A DNA stretch of 64,000 bases from Streptomyces sp. NBC_01264. Lineage in GTDB: Bacteria; Actinomycetota; Actinomycetes; Streptomycetales; Streptomycetaceae. Location of the stretch: positions 1,922,001 to 1,986,000 of the forward strand of contig NZ_JAPEOX010000002.1 of the NCBI RefSeq assembly GCF_026340675.1, given 5' to 3'. Under the pieces are notes generated by a model. It ran no database searches. It had not been told where the DNA came from and was given only the letters and a program-made list of their open reading frames with translations. The translations under genes and the position numbers were made by a program. This document shows positions 38,104-46,733 of the stretch, one piece after another. Each line of letters starts with the position of its first letter. Position 1 is the first letter of the stretch.

Positions 38104-38712
38104 TCAGACCGCCTCAGACTGACGGGCGGCCGCGAGGCGGACCGCGTCGAGGATCTTCTCGTAGCCCGTGCAGCGGCAGAGGTTGCCGGACAGGGACTCA
38201 CGGATGTCCTGGTCGGACGGGGAGGGGTTCTCCTCCAGCAGCGCGTCGGCCTGGACCAGGAGGCCCGGGGTGCAGAAACCGCACTGGACGGCGCCGGCGT
38301 CGATGAACGCCTGCTGGATGTTGGAGAGCTCGACGCCCTCGCCGGTCTGCGAGTCGCCCGGCTTGGCCTGCCACTGCTTGGCCGCGTCCAGGGTGACGCC
38401 GCCCTTGCTGCCGCAGCCGCCGCCGGTGCCGCAGGCACCGCCGTGGCCGTGCTCGTCGCGCTGCTTGGCGAACTCCGCCAGGCCCTCGACGGTCACGACG
38501 TCGCGGCCCTCGACCTGACCGGCCGCGACCAGACAGGAACAGACCGGCACGCCGTCGAGACGGACGGTGCAGGAACCGCACTCGCCCTGCTCACAGGCGT
38601 TCTTCGAACCGGGCAGGCCCAGGCGCTCGCGCAGGACGTAGAGAAGGGACTCGCCCTCCCAGACGTCGTCGGCTTCCTGCTGACGGCCGTTGACAGTGAA
38701 ATTGACGCGCAT
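38104..38712 (-). CDS. pucE: Xanthine dehydrogenase, 2Fe-2S subunit
   Basis: A 202-residue iron-sulfur subunit. The plant-type ferredoxin cluster is CEQGECGSCTVRLDGVPVCSC, shown here over residues about 40-60. The second, helical domain carries CGFCTPG and CRCTGYE. Between the two domains is an unusual insert of about 45 residues (about 85-130) with GHGGACGTGGGCGSKGG, which adds two extra cysteines. Usual subunits are 150-170 residues. Electrons pass from the molybdenum site through these clusters to FAD. Confidence 0.93.
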   Translation of the reverse strand: MRVNFTVNGRQQEADDVWEGESLLYVLRERLGLPGSKNACEQGECGSCTVRLDGVPVCSCLVAAGQVEGRDVVTVEGLAEFAKQRDEHGHGGACGTGGGCGSKGGVTLDAAKQWQAKPGDSQTGEGVELSNIQQAFIDAGAVQCGFCTPGLLVQADALLEENPSPSDQDIRESLSGNLCRCTGYEKILDAVRLAAARQSEAV

Positions 38713-38714
38713 GA

Positions 38715-39611
38715 TTACGCAGCCCCTTCAAGCGAGCGGCCGTTGTTCGAACCGCGGTACTGCTCCCACGTCCAGACGAGCTGGCGGCGAGCCATGATGC
38801 CGACCGCGTGGCGGCGGTACTTCGCCGTGCCGCGGACGTCGTCGATCGGGTTGGCCGCGCCGGAGGCGAGGTCACCGAACTGCTTGGCGATCGACGGGGT
38901 GATGACCTTGCCGGACTCCCAGAAGCCACCCTCTTCGAGCGCGGCGTTGAGGAACTCCTCGGCGGCCTTCGCCCGGATCGGGGTCGGCGCGGCCGAACCG
39001 ATACCGGTACGGACCGTGCGGGTCTCGGGGTGCAGCGCCAGGCCGAACGCGCAGACGGCGATGACCATCGCGTTGCGGGAGCCGACCTTGGAGTACTGCT
39101 GGGGGCCGTCCGCCTTCTTGACGTGGACGGTCTTGATGAGCTCGTCGGCGGCCAGCGCGTTGCGCTTGACGCCGGTGTAGAACTCGTCGATCGGGATCAG
39201 GCGGGATCCGCGTACGGACTCCACCTCGACCTCGGCACCCGCCGCGAGGAGCGCGGGGTGGGAGTCGCCGGCCGGCGAGGCGCAACCGAGGTTGCCGCCG
39301 ACACCGCCGCGGTTACGGATCTGCGGGGACGCGACCGTGTGCGAGGCGAGCGCGAGTCCCGGAAGCTCCGTGCGGAGGTTCTCCATGATCTGCGTGTACG
39401 GGACGGAGGCGCCCAGACGTACCACGTCCTCGCCGACCTCCCACTCCCGCAGGAGACCGATGCGGTTCAGGTCCAGGAGGTACTCCGGCCGACGGTGGTC
39501 GAAGTTGATCTCGACCATCACATCGGTGCCACCCGCAATCGGCACAGCTGTGGGGAACTCGGCCTTAGCGGCGAGCGCCTCCTCCCAGCTGGCGGGGCGA
39601 AGGAAGTCCAT
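38715..39611 (-). CDS. pucC: Xanthine dehydrogenase, FAD-binding subunit
   Basis: A 298-residue FAD subunit. AVPIAGGTDVMVEI is the diphosphate-binding loop near residue 25, and SPQIRNRGGVGGNLGCASPAGD (residues about 96-117 in sequence) is the second FAD loop. The C-terminal CO dehydrogenase flavoprotein domain follows. It is the first gene of the dehydrogenase operon, divergent from the PucR regulator. Confidence 0.93.
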   Translation of the reverse strand: MDFLRPASWEEALAAKAEFPTAVPIAGGTDVMVEINFDHRRPEYLLDLNRIGLLREWEVGEDVVRLGASVPYTQIMENLRTELPGLALASHTVASPQIRNRGGVGGNLGCASPAGDSHPALLAAGAEVEVESVRGSRLIPIDEFYTGVKRNALAADELIKTVHVKKADGPQQYSKVGSRNAMVIAVCAFGLALHPETRTVRTGIGSAAPTPIRAKAAEEFLNAALEEGGFWESGKVITPSIAKQFGDLASGAANPIDDVRGTAKYRRHAVGIMARRQLVWTWEQYRGSNNGRSLEGAA

Positions 39612-39635
39612 GTGCGGCTCTCTTCTTCTTAATCG

Positions 39636-39686
39636 GGTCGTTCACTTCAAGCCAGGAGGCCGTTGGGCCCTCGACTGGTCGTTCAC
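39636..39686. promoter_or_regulatory. Direct repeat GGTCGTTCAC in the pucC-pucR divergent promoter region
   Basis: The exact 10-mer GGTCGTTCAC occurs at 39636-39645 and 39677-39686, 41 bp (about four helical turns) apart, 25-75 bp upstream of pucC. It is a candidate binding site for the divergently encoded PucR-type regulator. Confidence 0.4.
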
Positions 39687-39865
39687 GTGCTGTTAACGCG
39701 GTGTGGACTCAGTACACCGGCCCTGCGTCCCCCGGGTGCAGTCACCGAAACCATGAAGGAGTTGGCTGGGGACCTCCCTCGTCTTGTAGATTCGTATGAA
39801 AGGCAGGATGCGACGACCTGCCCGATTTCCAACGGCAACATTCGAGACAGATCGGCGGCGACATC

Positions 39866-41545
39866 ATGCGGCTGCGCGCACTGCTGGAAACCGAGGCGCT
39901 GGGGCTGCGGCTGCTGGGCGGCGAGGAAGAACTCGACCGGACGGTCCGCGGGGTCATGACGACCGACCTGAGGGATCCCAGCCGATACCTATCCGGAGGG
40001 GAACTGGTCCTCACTGGCCTGGCATGGAGACGAAATTCAGCCGACTCCGAGCCGTTCGTACGAATCCTCGCGAGCGCCGGCGTGGCCGGGCTGGCGGCCG
40101 GCGAGGCCGAGCTGGGTGACATTCCCGACGACCTGGTCACGGCGTGTCTTCGCAACCGTCTCCCGCTGTTCGCTGTAAACGAAGACGTTGCATTCGCCAC
40201 CATCACCGAGTACGTGGTGCGGCAGGTGTCGGGAGAGCGCGCCGGGGACCTCGCCGCCGTCGTGGACCGCCATCGGCGGCTCATGACCTCCGGTCCGGCC
40301 GGTGGTGGACCCGATGTGGTGCTCGATCTGCTCACCACGGACCTCGATCTCCGGGCCTGGGTGCTCTCGCCCACGGGCCGGCAGATCGCCGGGGCGGGCG
40401 AGCCGCTGGCGCCGGGCATCTGCGCGGCACTGGCGAGCGAGCACCTCGCGGCGGTCCGGACGGGCCGCAGGGGTCCGCACCGGATCTCCCTCCAGGGTAT
40501 TACGTACTCCCTCTTCCCGATCAGGGGACACGGGCGCGGAGCCGCAGGTCCGGCGGCCAGGGACGTCCGCGAGAGCGTGCTCTCCGACTGGCTGCTGGCC
40601 GTCGAGGCCGACGCCGGTGACTGGCCGGCCGAGCGGCTCGACCTGCTCCAGGGCGTCACCCAGCTCATCGCCGTCGAGCGGGACCGCCGCGACGCGGCCC
40701 GTACGGTGCGCCGCCGCCTGGCCCAGGAGGTCCTGGAGCTGGTCCAGACGGGCGCTCCGCCCGCCGAGATCGCCGCCCGCCTGCGGGTGGCCGCGCCGGT
40801 GCTCCTGCCCGGCCTGGGCACCGCCCCGCACTGGCAGGTCGTCGTGGCCCGGGTGGACTGGGACGGCGGCGACATCGCCGGCGGCCCCGTAGCCCAGTCG
40901 CTCCTCGAGGAGATCCTGGTCGACCCCTCGGTCTCCGGACCGGAACCGTCCGACCGGATCGCCGTCGCGCACGCCGGGGACGAGGCGATCGCCCTCGTAC
41001 CCCTGCCCGCGCCCGCCGGGGAGCCCGGCGAGGAGAAGGGCCCCGACACCGCCCTGCACGCGGAAACGCTGCTGGCGGCCGTACGGGACCCCCTGGCGGC
41101 CGGTCTCGCCGACGACGGCCGGCTCACCCTGGGCGTCAGCGCGGCCGTGTCCTCCGCCGAGGGCCTGCGCGGGGCCCTGGAAGAGGCCCGGCACGCCCGC
41201 CGGGTCGCGGCGGCCCGCCCGGGCCGGGTCTGCGCGGCCGGCCACCACGAGCTCGCCTCGCACGTCCTCCTCCTCCCGTTCGTCCCGGACGACGTCCGCC
41301 GCGCCTTCACGGCCCGGCTGCTGGACCCGCTGCGCGACTACGACCGCCGCCACCGCGCGGAGCTCATCCCCACCCTGGAAGCCTTCCTGGACTGCGACGG
41401 CTCGTGGACCCGCTGCGCGACGCGGCTGCACCTCCACGTCAACACGCTGAGGTACCGGGTCGGGCGAATCGAGCAGTTGACGGCGCGGGACCTTTCCCGC
41501 CTGGAGGACAAGCTCGACTTCTTCCTGGCACTGCGGATGAGCTGA
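39866..41545 (+). CDS. pucR: PucR family transcriptional regulator
   Basis: A 559-residue regulator. The N-terminal purine-catabolism (PucR) domain is LETEALGLRLLGGEEELDRTVRGV with YLSGGELVLTGLAW. The central part is GGDEF/GAF-like, and the C-terminal HTH (CATRLHLHVNTLRYRVGRIEQLT, residues about 516-538) is the PucR-type HTH_30. It is placed divergently from pucCED and presumably controls purine use; the inducer is not known. ATG 39866 follows weak spacing from GGCGGCG. Confidence 0.92.
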   Translation: MRLRALLETEALGLRLLGGEEELDRTVRGVMTTDLRDPSRYLSGGELVLTGLAWRRNSADSEPFVRILASAGVAGLAAGEAELGDIPDDLVTACLRNRLPLFAVNEDVAFATITEYVVRQVSGERAGDLAAVVDRHRRLMTSGPAGGGPDVVLDLLTTDLDLRAWVLSPTGRQIAGAGEPLAPGICAALASEHLAAVRTGRRGPHRISLQGITYSLFPIRGHGRGAAGPAARDVRESVLSDWLLAVEADAGDWPAERLDLLQGVTQLIAVERDRRDAARTVRRRLAQEVLELVQTGAPPAEIAARLRVAAPVLLPGLGTAPHWQVVVARVDWDGGDIAGGPVAQSLLEEILVDPSVSGPEPSDRIAVAHAGDEAIALVPLPAPAGEPGEEKGPDTALHAETLLAAVRDPLAAGLADDGRLTLGVSAAVSSAEGLRGALEEARHARRVAAARPGRVCAAGHHELASHVLLLPFVPDDVRRAFTARLLDPLRDYDRRHRAELIPTLEAFLDCDGSWTRCATRLHLHVNTLRYRVGRIEQLTARDLSRLEDKLDFFLALRMS

Positions 41546-41560
41546 GAAGATCCACCACCT

Positions 41561-41580
41561 GACCGGCCGGGGGGCCGGTC
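41561..41580 (+). terminator. Hairpin downstream of pucR
   Basis: A perfect 8-bp stem GACCGGCC / GGCCGGTC with a GGGG loop, 15 nt after the pucR stop; the flanks can extend it with a bulge. Confidence 0.6.
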
Positions 41581-41712
41581 GGGGGTGGCTGATGATCCGT
41601 CCGGACTTTGTGAAAGAGTTCACCCAACCCCTTGGCCGAACCCGCCGATCCGTGCTCTCATTTCGCCCCAGGGCTCAACGACGTGCTGCTTGGTTGCTTT
41701 GGGGAGGGCAAT

Positions 41713-42498
41713 GTGGCGGATACCGCCATGTCCAGTGCCGGAACTATCGGGGGAGACGACCCCCTCCAGCGGGCGATATGGCGGCTGCGCTCGCGCGGCT
41801 GTTGGACCGACGCGGCGGCCCTGCTGACGCCGCACCTGCACGACGCCGGAGCCGCCGTACAGCGGACCGGACTGCTGGTCGAGCGCTGCCTGTTCACGGG
41901 CCAGGGCTGGGCCGAGGCGGAGGACGCGCTGCGGGTGGCCGAAGCGGTCTCCCAGGACGACGACGACCGGGGCGCGGCCGCGTGCGAACGCGGTCACCTG
42001 GCGTACGCGGCGACCGTACTGGGCGTGCGCGACCGGGCCGACGAGGCCCGCTCCGCGCTCGGCCGCGCGGCGGCGCTGCTGTCGCCCGGGTCCCGCACCC
42101 GGCCCCTCCTCGACTTCCGGCGGGGCCTGGTCGCGGAACACCTCGCCGACGCGCCCTCCTCCGCGCTGCCCGCCTACCGGCGGGCGCACGCGGGGGCCCT
42201 CGCCCACGGCGACACCCTCCTCCTCTCGTTCACCTGGCGGCACCTGGCGGCGCTGGCCCTGCGGGACGGGGAGGTCACCGAAGCCCGCAAGGGCTTCGCG
42301 GAATCCCTCCGCATCCGGGAGGACCTCGGCTTCCTGATCGGCACGGCACCCGCCCTGGCGGCCCTGGCCGAAGCCGAACCGGAACCGGAGGCCACCCGCC
42401 TCCGCGCGGAGGCCCGCCGCCTCTTCCACCTCCTGGGCGGCATCCCCACCTGGCTGGCGGACCAACTCCACCCGAGCGCGGCCCCCACTCCTTCTTGA
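41713..42498 (+). CDS. TPR-like helical protein, hypothetical
   Basis: A 261-residue all-helical protein, probably with tetratricopeptide-like repeats: AEAEDALRVAEAVSQDDDDRGAAACERGHLAY, DEARSALGRAAALLSPG, and EARKGFAESLRIREDLG. GTG 41713 is chosen because GGGGAGGG lies 5-6 nt upstream; an upstream ATG at 41632 lacks this. Such proteins often act as scaffolds or in regulation. No operon partners and no known domain beyond the repeats. Confidence 0.65.
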   Translation: MADTAMSSAGTIGGDDPLQRAIWRLRSRGCWTDAAALLTPHLHDAGAAVQRTGLLVERCLFTGQGWAEAEDALRVAEAVSQDDDDRGAAACERGHLAYAATVLGVRDRADEARSALGRAAALLSPGSRTRPLLDFRRGLVAEHLADAPSSALPAYRRAHAGALAHGDTLLLSFTWRHLAALALRDGEVTEARKGFAESLRIREDLGFLIGTAPALAALAEAEPEPEATRLRAEARRLFHLLGGIPTWLADQLHPSAAPTPS

Positions 42499-42619
42499 CG
42501 CGGAGCTCGCACCGCCGCGCCGGCCTCCGGCCGGCGGTGCCCGGTCGGTGCTGCCGCCACCGCCGTCCCGACGCGGGGCCCGGTGGGCGGGTGCGGGTGG
42601 GGTGCCCTGTGGGGCTGGG

Positions 42620-42810
42620 TACCCTACCCGCCCTTCCACCGTTCCCCGGGCTCCGCCCGGACCCCCTGGGGCTCCGCCCCAGACCCCCGGTCCTCAAACG
42701 CCGGACGGCTGAAATGGCGCGGCCCGGGCCGGTGCCAACCCGGACCCCGGCCGACCCCAGCCCCGCCGGCGTTTGAGGCGCAGGGGTCCGGGGACTGGTC
42801 CCCGGCGGCA
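42620..42810. repeat. Dispersed palindromic element, locus C: inverted pair
   Basis: The forward core CCTCAAACGCCGG is at 42692-42704 and the inverted core CCGGCGTTTGAGG at 42766-42778. The 5' arm reads TACCCGCCCTTCCACCG, shared with locus B, and a CTGGGG/CCCCAG hairpin is at about 42666-42682. The 323-nt gap between the TPR-like gene and the GntR gene holds no gene; the pair may act as a bidirectional terminator for these convergent genes. Confidence 0.7.
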
Positions 42811-42821
42811 CCGCCGCAGGG

Positions 42822-43484
42822 TCAGGGCGACAGGAAGTGCGCGCGGATCAGCGCCTCCGCCACCCCGACATCCCCCGCGGACAGCGCAACCACCACCGCC
42901 ACATGCTCCGCCGCATCCGCGACGAGATCCGCCCGACGCACCCGCCGCGGCCCCGGCAGGGGCCACTGGGACCGCCGGTGGAGATCCTCCGCCACCAGCA
43001 GGAGCTGCGCGTTGCCGGCCAGCCCAAGCACCGCACGGTGGAACGCCCGGTCCGCGTCCGCATACCGCGCCGCATCACCCGCGGCCGCCGCCGCCTCCGC
43101 CTCGGCCGCCGCGGGCACCACCGCGGCCCAGTCCCCGGCCGGCACCGTACGGGCCAGCCGCAGCATCACCGGGACTTCGAGCAGCGCCCTGACCTCAGCC
43201 AGCTCCGCCAGCTCCACCGGGGTCCGGGTCAGGACCCGGAAGCCCCGGTTGGGGAGGCATTCGACGACCCCCTCCAGCGCCAGCTGCTGCATCGCCTCGC
43301 GCACGGGCGTCGCGGAGACCCCGAACCGCTCCCCCAGGGCCGGGCCCGAGTAGATCTCCCCCGGTGCCAGCTCTCCCGCGAGCAGCGCCGCGCGCAGGGC
43401 GTCGAGGATCTGCCCGCGCACGGAGTGCCGTACGACTTTGCGTTCCTGCTGTTGCGGCACCCGGGCTCGGGCCGTATCGCGCAC
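42822..43484 (-). CDS. GntR family regulator with FCD ligand domain
   Basis: A 220-residue regulator. The winged helix (IYSGPALGERFGVSATPVREAMQQLALEGVV, with FRVLTRTPVEL as the wing) is followed by an all-helical FCD domain; ADADRAFHRAVLGLAGN and LVADAAEHVAVVVAL carry the usual metal or ligand residues (Asp, His, His). The start is set at GTG 43484, which has GGAGG 5 nt upstream; GTG 43496 and GTG 43538 are in-frame alternatives. It is divergent from the ferric-reductase-like gene. Its ligand and targets are unknown. Confidence 0.85.
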   Translation of the reverse strand: MRDTARARVPQQQERKVVRHSVRGQILDALRAALLAGELAPGEIYSGPALGERFGVSATPVREAMQQLALEGVVECLPNRGFRVLTRTPVELAELAEVRALLEVPVMLRLARTVPAGDWAAVVPAAAEAEAAAAAGDAARYADADRAFHRAVLGLAGNAQLLLVAEDLHRRSQWPLPGPRRVRRADLVADAAEHVAVVVALSAGDVGVAEALIRAHFLSP

Positions 43485-43553
43485 TCGGTCCTCCACGGGT
43501 TTCGACCTGCACCCGAAGAATAGCCCGCCTTCCCACACCCCACGGAGATCAGG

Positions 43554-43572
43554 TAAGGTAAGGCTTACCTGT
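43554..43572. promoter_or_regulatory. Iron box (DmdR/IdeR-type operator)
   Basis: TAAGGTAAGGCTTACCTGT matches the actinobacterial iron-box consensus TTAGGTTAGGCTAACCTAA at 14 of 19 positions and has a near-palindromic core GGTAAGGCTTACC. It lies 29 nt upstream of ATG 43601, so iron-bound DmdR1/IdeR should repress the ferric-reductase-like gene. Confidence 0.85.
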
Positions 43573-43600
43573 TAACGATCGCGTGATTCGGTGGTTCGCC

Positions 43601-44488
43601 ATGACCGTCATGACCGTGGCGCCCACCCAGGGCCACGCACACCCCGCACGCACCCCTGCCCCGGCCGGCTCTCCGGTGGCAGACGCGTACGCCCGGCTGA
43701 CCGAGGCCTACGGTGGACTGCGCGTCACCGAGCTCGCCCCGCACGAACCCTCCCCTCGCGGTGTGGGGTGGGTCGGTGCGGACGAGCTCGCGGCGGGCGG
43801 CGAGGCCCTGGAGACGTTCCTCGCGTGGGACGAGGCGCAGATCCTCCGCGACTACGGGCGCCCGGGTCGGCCCGACGTGGTGGCGGGGTTCGGGCTGCAC
43901 CGGTACGCGTGGATGGCCTGTCTGCCGATCACGATCCCGTGGTTCCTGGACCGGCGCGTACCGCTCCTGCCCCCGGAGGCCGTGTCCTTCCACCGGACGC
44001 AGGGCCGGATGGCCGTCCGCGTCCACTCGTTCGCCTGCCTGCCGGACGACCCGGCGGCCGCGCTCCCCGGGGCCCGGGTCGTGCCCGACGAGGACGCGCT
44101 GCGCGCGGAGGTGCGGGCTGCGGTGGCCCTGCACCTCGAACCGGTCATGGAGGGCTTCGGCCCGCGGACGCGGCGCGGGCGGCGCGCCCTGTGGGGCATG
44201 GTGACCGACGACGTGGTCGAGAGCCTCTGGTACGTGGGGAACCTGCTCGGCGAAGCCGAGGAGCAGCGGGCGATGCGCGAGCTGGACCGGCTCTTCCCGG
44301 GCTCGACCGCCCCCTTCACGGGCGGCGCGGGCTTCCGCACCCTCGAGGCCCCGGACGGCCGGCAGCTGCCCACCCGTGACCGGGCGAGCTGCTGCTTCTT
44401 CTACACGATCCGCCCCGACGACACCTGCGTCACCTGCCCCCGCACCTGCGACGAGGACCGGGTGGCACGCCTGACCGCCGACAGCTGA
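43601..44488 (+). CDS. FhuF-like ferric-siderophore reductase with C-terminal 2Fe-2S site
   Basis: A 295-residue protein of the (2Fe-2S)-binding, FhuF-related type. The C-terminus holds CCFFYTIRPDDTCVTCPRTC, whose C-C...C..C cysteine pattern is the hallmark 2Fe-2S site. The body includes HRYAWMACLPITIPWFLDRRVP, as in actinomycete siderophore-iron reductases. It probably frees iron from an imported ferric siderophore in the cytosol. ATG 43601 is chosen over GTG 43583 because the iron box ends 11 nt before the latter, leaving no room for a leader. Confidence 0.85.
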   Translation: MTVMTVAPTQGHAHPARTPAPAGSPVADAYARLTEAYGGLRVTELAPHEPSPRGVGWVGADELAAGGEALETFLAWDEAQILRDYGRPGRPDVVAGFGLHRYAWMACLPITIPWFLDRRVPLLPPEAVSFHRTQGRMAVRVHSFACLPDDPAAALPGARVVPDEDALRAEVRAAVALHLEPVMEGFGPRTRRGRRALWGMVTDDVVESLWYVGNLLGEAEEQRAMRELDRLFPGSTAPFTGGAGFRTLEAPDGRQLPTRDRASCCFFYTIRPDDTCVTCPRTCDEDRVARLTADS

Positions 44489-44503
44489 GGGGCTCGGCCC
44501 GCC

Positions 44504-44704
44504 CTACGGCGCCAAGCTGCGCAGCACGCAGAACTCGTTGCCCTCGGGGTCGGCCATGACCTCCCAGCTCCGGCCCGGGCCCTGGCCCACGTCCGCCCGC
44601 GTGGCGCCGAGGCCGAGCAGCCTGGTCACCTCGTCCTCGGTACTGGCGTCGATCGGGCTGACCTCGATGTGCAGCCGGTTCTTGGCGGCCTTGCCCTCGG
44701 GCAC
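44504..44704 (-). pseudogene. VOC-family protein remnant, N-terminal half missing
   Basis: Only the second half of a VOC/glyoxalase-like domain is visible: VPEGKAAKNRLHIEVSPIDA, then GATRADVGQGPGRSWEVMADPEGNEFCVL. The usual family continues upstream with the first beta-alpha-beta-beta-beta module; here the upstream frame turns into Ala/Glu-rich sequence with no matching module. It is 66 residues rather than about 120-130. Confidence 0.55.
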
Positions 44705-44970
44705 CCGGACGTACGGCCGCGACCGAGTTACGGCGCCGCCGCCTCCGCCCGCTCAACCCACCCGTCCGGCTGACGGAAATCGAACTCAAGCCGCCCCACG
44801 CGAGCAGGAGTTCGATCCGCAACACCCTATCCGGCGGGCTCCGCCCCCCGTTGGCGTCCACTTGCTCCGAAACCCGCGTGTACGACTCACCGGCTGCGCC
44901 ACTATGGCGCCCGGAAAGCCGCACCGGCCACAAGCCGAACAGCCGCATACGCGAGGCAAGGGACAACCGC

Positions 44971-46065
44971 ATGAGACTGACCGACATATCGCTGGACTGG
45001 CTGCTGCCCGGCAGCCTGCTGATCCTGGGCGTACTTGCGGCAGTGGCGGTACTGGCCCGGGGCAAGCGCGAAGGCGAGAAGGCCGGGGCGGCCGAGGACA
45101 GTTGGGAGCGCAGCGAGGAGCGGCGGCGGCGCAAGGAAGCCGTCTACGGCACCGCCTCCTACGTCCTGCTCTTCTGCTGCGCGGCGGTGGCCGCGGCGCT
45201 CTCCTTCCATGGACTGGTCGGCTTCGGCCGGCAAAACCTCAACCTCTCCGGGGGCTGGGAGTACCTGGTCCCCTTCGGCCTCGACGGCGCCGCCATGTTC
45301 TGTTCGGTGCTCGCCGTCCGCGAGGCCAGCCACGGCGACGCGGCCCTCGGTTCGCGCATGCTGGTCTGGCTGTTCGCGGGAGCCGCCGCCTGGTTCAACT
45401 GGGTGCACGCGCCGCGCGGCCTCGGCCACGACGGGGCTCCGCAGTTCTTCTCCGGCATGTCGCTCTCGGCGGCCGTGCTCTTCGACCGCGCCCTGAAGCA
45501 GACCCGCCGGGCCGCACTGCGCGAACAGGGCCTGATCCCGCGTCCGTTGCCGCAGATCCGGATGGTGCGCTGGCTGCGGGCACCCCGGGAGACCTTCGGC
45601 GCGTGGTCGCTGATGCTGCTGGAGGGGGTCCGCACGCTGGACGAGGCCGTGGACGAGGTGCGCGAGGACAAGAAGGAGAAGGAGAACGACCGGCACCGCC
45701 GTCGGGAGCAACACCGGCTGGACCGGGCGCACATCAAGGCGCTCGGCCGGCAGAACAGGGCGTTCGGGCGGATCGCCCGGGCCCGTCAGGTCGAGGTGCC
45801 GGGGCTGACCCCCGGAGCGGGCTCCGCGCCGGTCGGCGCGGAGCCGGCCATAGCGGAGACCGGACAGCTGCCCCTACGGCGCCGGCCCTCCCTGCAGGCC
45901 GTGAGCGGAACCGAGCCCGGCAACACGGCTGACACGGCCGATATGACCGGCACGGCCTTCGGCCCCCGGACGGTGGACCTCACCGCCGAGGACGACACGC
46001 AGACGCTCCCCCGGCTCGACTCCCTGGAACGCAAACTGAAGGATCTGGAGCAGCAGTTCGGCTGA
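44971..46065 (+). CDS. DUF2637 membrane protein
   Basis: A 364-residue protein with four to five hydrophobic segments in the first 180 residues (WLLPGSLLILGVLAAVAVLA, ASYVLLFCCAAVAAALSF, VPFGLDGAAMFCSVLAV, MLVWLFAGAAAWFNWV). A soluble Arg/Glu-rich coiled region (KEKENDRHRRREQHRLDRAH) and a C-terminal coil (SLERKLKDLEQQFG) follow. SFHGLVGFGR and PFGLDGAAMFCSVLA match DUF2637, which is common in actinomycete plasmid-spread (SpdB-like) and chromosomal proteins. AAGGGA lies 9 nt before ATG 44971. No Tra or replication genes accompany it. Confidence 0.78.
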   Translation: MRLTDISLDWLLPGSLLILGVLAAVAVLARGKREGEKAGAAEDSWERSEERRRRKEAVYGTASYVLLFCCAAVAAALSFHGLVGFGRQNLNLSGGWEYLVPFGLDGAAMFCSVLAVREASHGDAALGSRMLVWLFAGAAAWFNWVHAPRGLGHDGAPQFFSGMSLSAAVLFDRALKQTRRAALREQGLIPRPLPQIRMVRWLRAPRETFGAWSLMLLEGVRTLDEAVDEVREDKKEKENDRHRRREQHRLDRAHIKALGRQNRAFGRIARARQVEVPGLTPGAGSAPVGAEPAIAETGQLPLRRRPSLQAVSGTEPGNTADTADMTGTAFGPRTVDLTAEDDTQTLPRLDSLERKLKDLEQQFG

Positions 46066-46071
46066 TGTGGC

Positions 46072-46089
46072 GACGGGCACGGGCCCGTC
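46072..46089 (+). terminator. Short hairpin after the DUF2637 gene
   Basis: A 7-bp stem GACGGGC / GCCCGTC with a 4-nt loop, 6 nt past the stop, between convergent genes. Confidence 0.4.
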
Positions 46090-46122
46090 CGGGATCCGGC
46101 TCGCGGGGTCCGCCCGATCACC

Positions 46123-46635
46123 TCAGGCGGGCCCCGCCTCCTTCGCTCCGTCGAGCTCGAACGACATGAGCTCGAACCACACCACCTTGCCGCCGCCCAG
46201 TGACAGTCCGAGGGCGTCCACGCCCCAGGCGTCGGCGAGCGACTGCACCAGCACCAGCCCCCTGCCGTGCGTACCGTCGTCGGCGGACGGTACGTGCGGC
46301 CGGGGCCGGCGGGCGGCGTAGTCGCGGACCTCCACCCGCAGCCGGTCGGCTGCCAGCGTCGCGGAGACCTCGGCGCCCTGATCGGTGTGGACGAGGGCGT
46401 TGGTGACGAGCTCGGTGATCAGCAGCTCGGCCACCTCGGCGGCCTCCGCCCGGCACCGGTGGCGCATCAACTCCCGTAAGTCCCTGCGGACTTCTCCCAC
46501 TGCTTTCAAGTCTGCGCGTCGCACGCTGCGGATGATCCCCGAGGCGTCCGTCGCCGTCCCGTCCTCGGCCGACGGTTCGCGCGGCACCGGCCGTCCCCTC
46601 CGCCACAGCCTTCCGGCCTTCGCCCCCACCCGCAC
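46123..46635 (-). CDS. ATP-binding protein (anti-sigma/RsbW-like histidine kinase fold)
   Basis: A 170-residue stand-alone GHKL ATPase domain. The N-box ELLITELVTNALVHT (residues about 69-83) and the G-box GTHGRGLVLVQSLADAWG (about 125-142) are intact. There is no dimerisation or sensor domain, which fits the large Streptomyces family of RsbW-like switch proteins that bind sigma factors or anti-anti-sigma factors. The first 30 residues are basic and low-complexity, so a later start is possible. No partner gene is adjacent. Confidence 0.83.
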   Translation of the reverse strand: MRVGAKAGRLWRRGRPVPREPSAEDGTATDASGIIRSVRRADLKAVGEVRRDLRELMRHRCRAEAAEVAELLITELVTNALVHTDQGAEVSATLAADRLRVEVRDYAARRPRPHVPSADDGTHGRGLVLVQSLADAWGVDALGLSLGGGKVVWFELMSFELDGAKEAGPA

Positions 46636-46733
46636 GGCGATGTACCTCCCGTTTGCCCACTGCCCCGACGGCCCGTCGGTCGAACAGGCCTACGGGATGC
46701 ATGCCCCCCGGGGGAATCCGCACGCATTCGGAC

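Noticed and set aside
44430..45134. 234-codon minus-strand frame over the VOC remnant and the DUF2637 gene start
   Set aside because: It is in a different frame from the recognisable VOC half-domain and overlaps the start of the DUF2637 gene.
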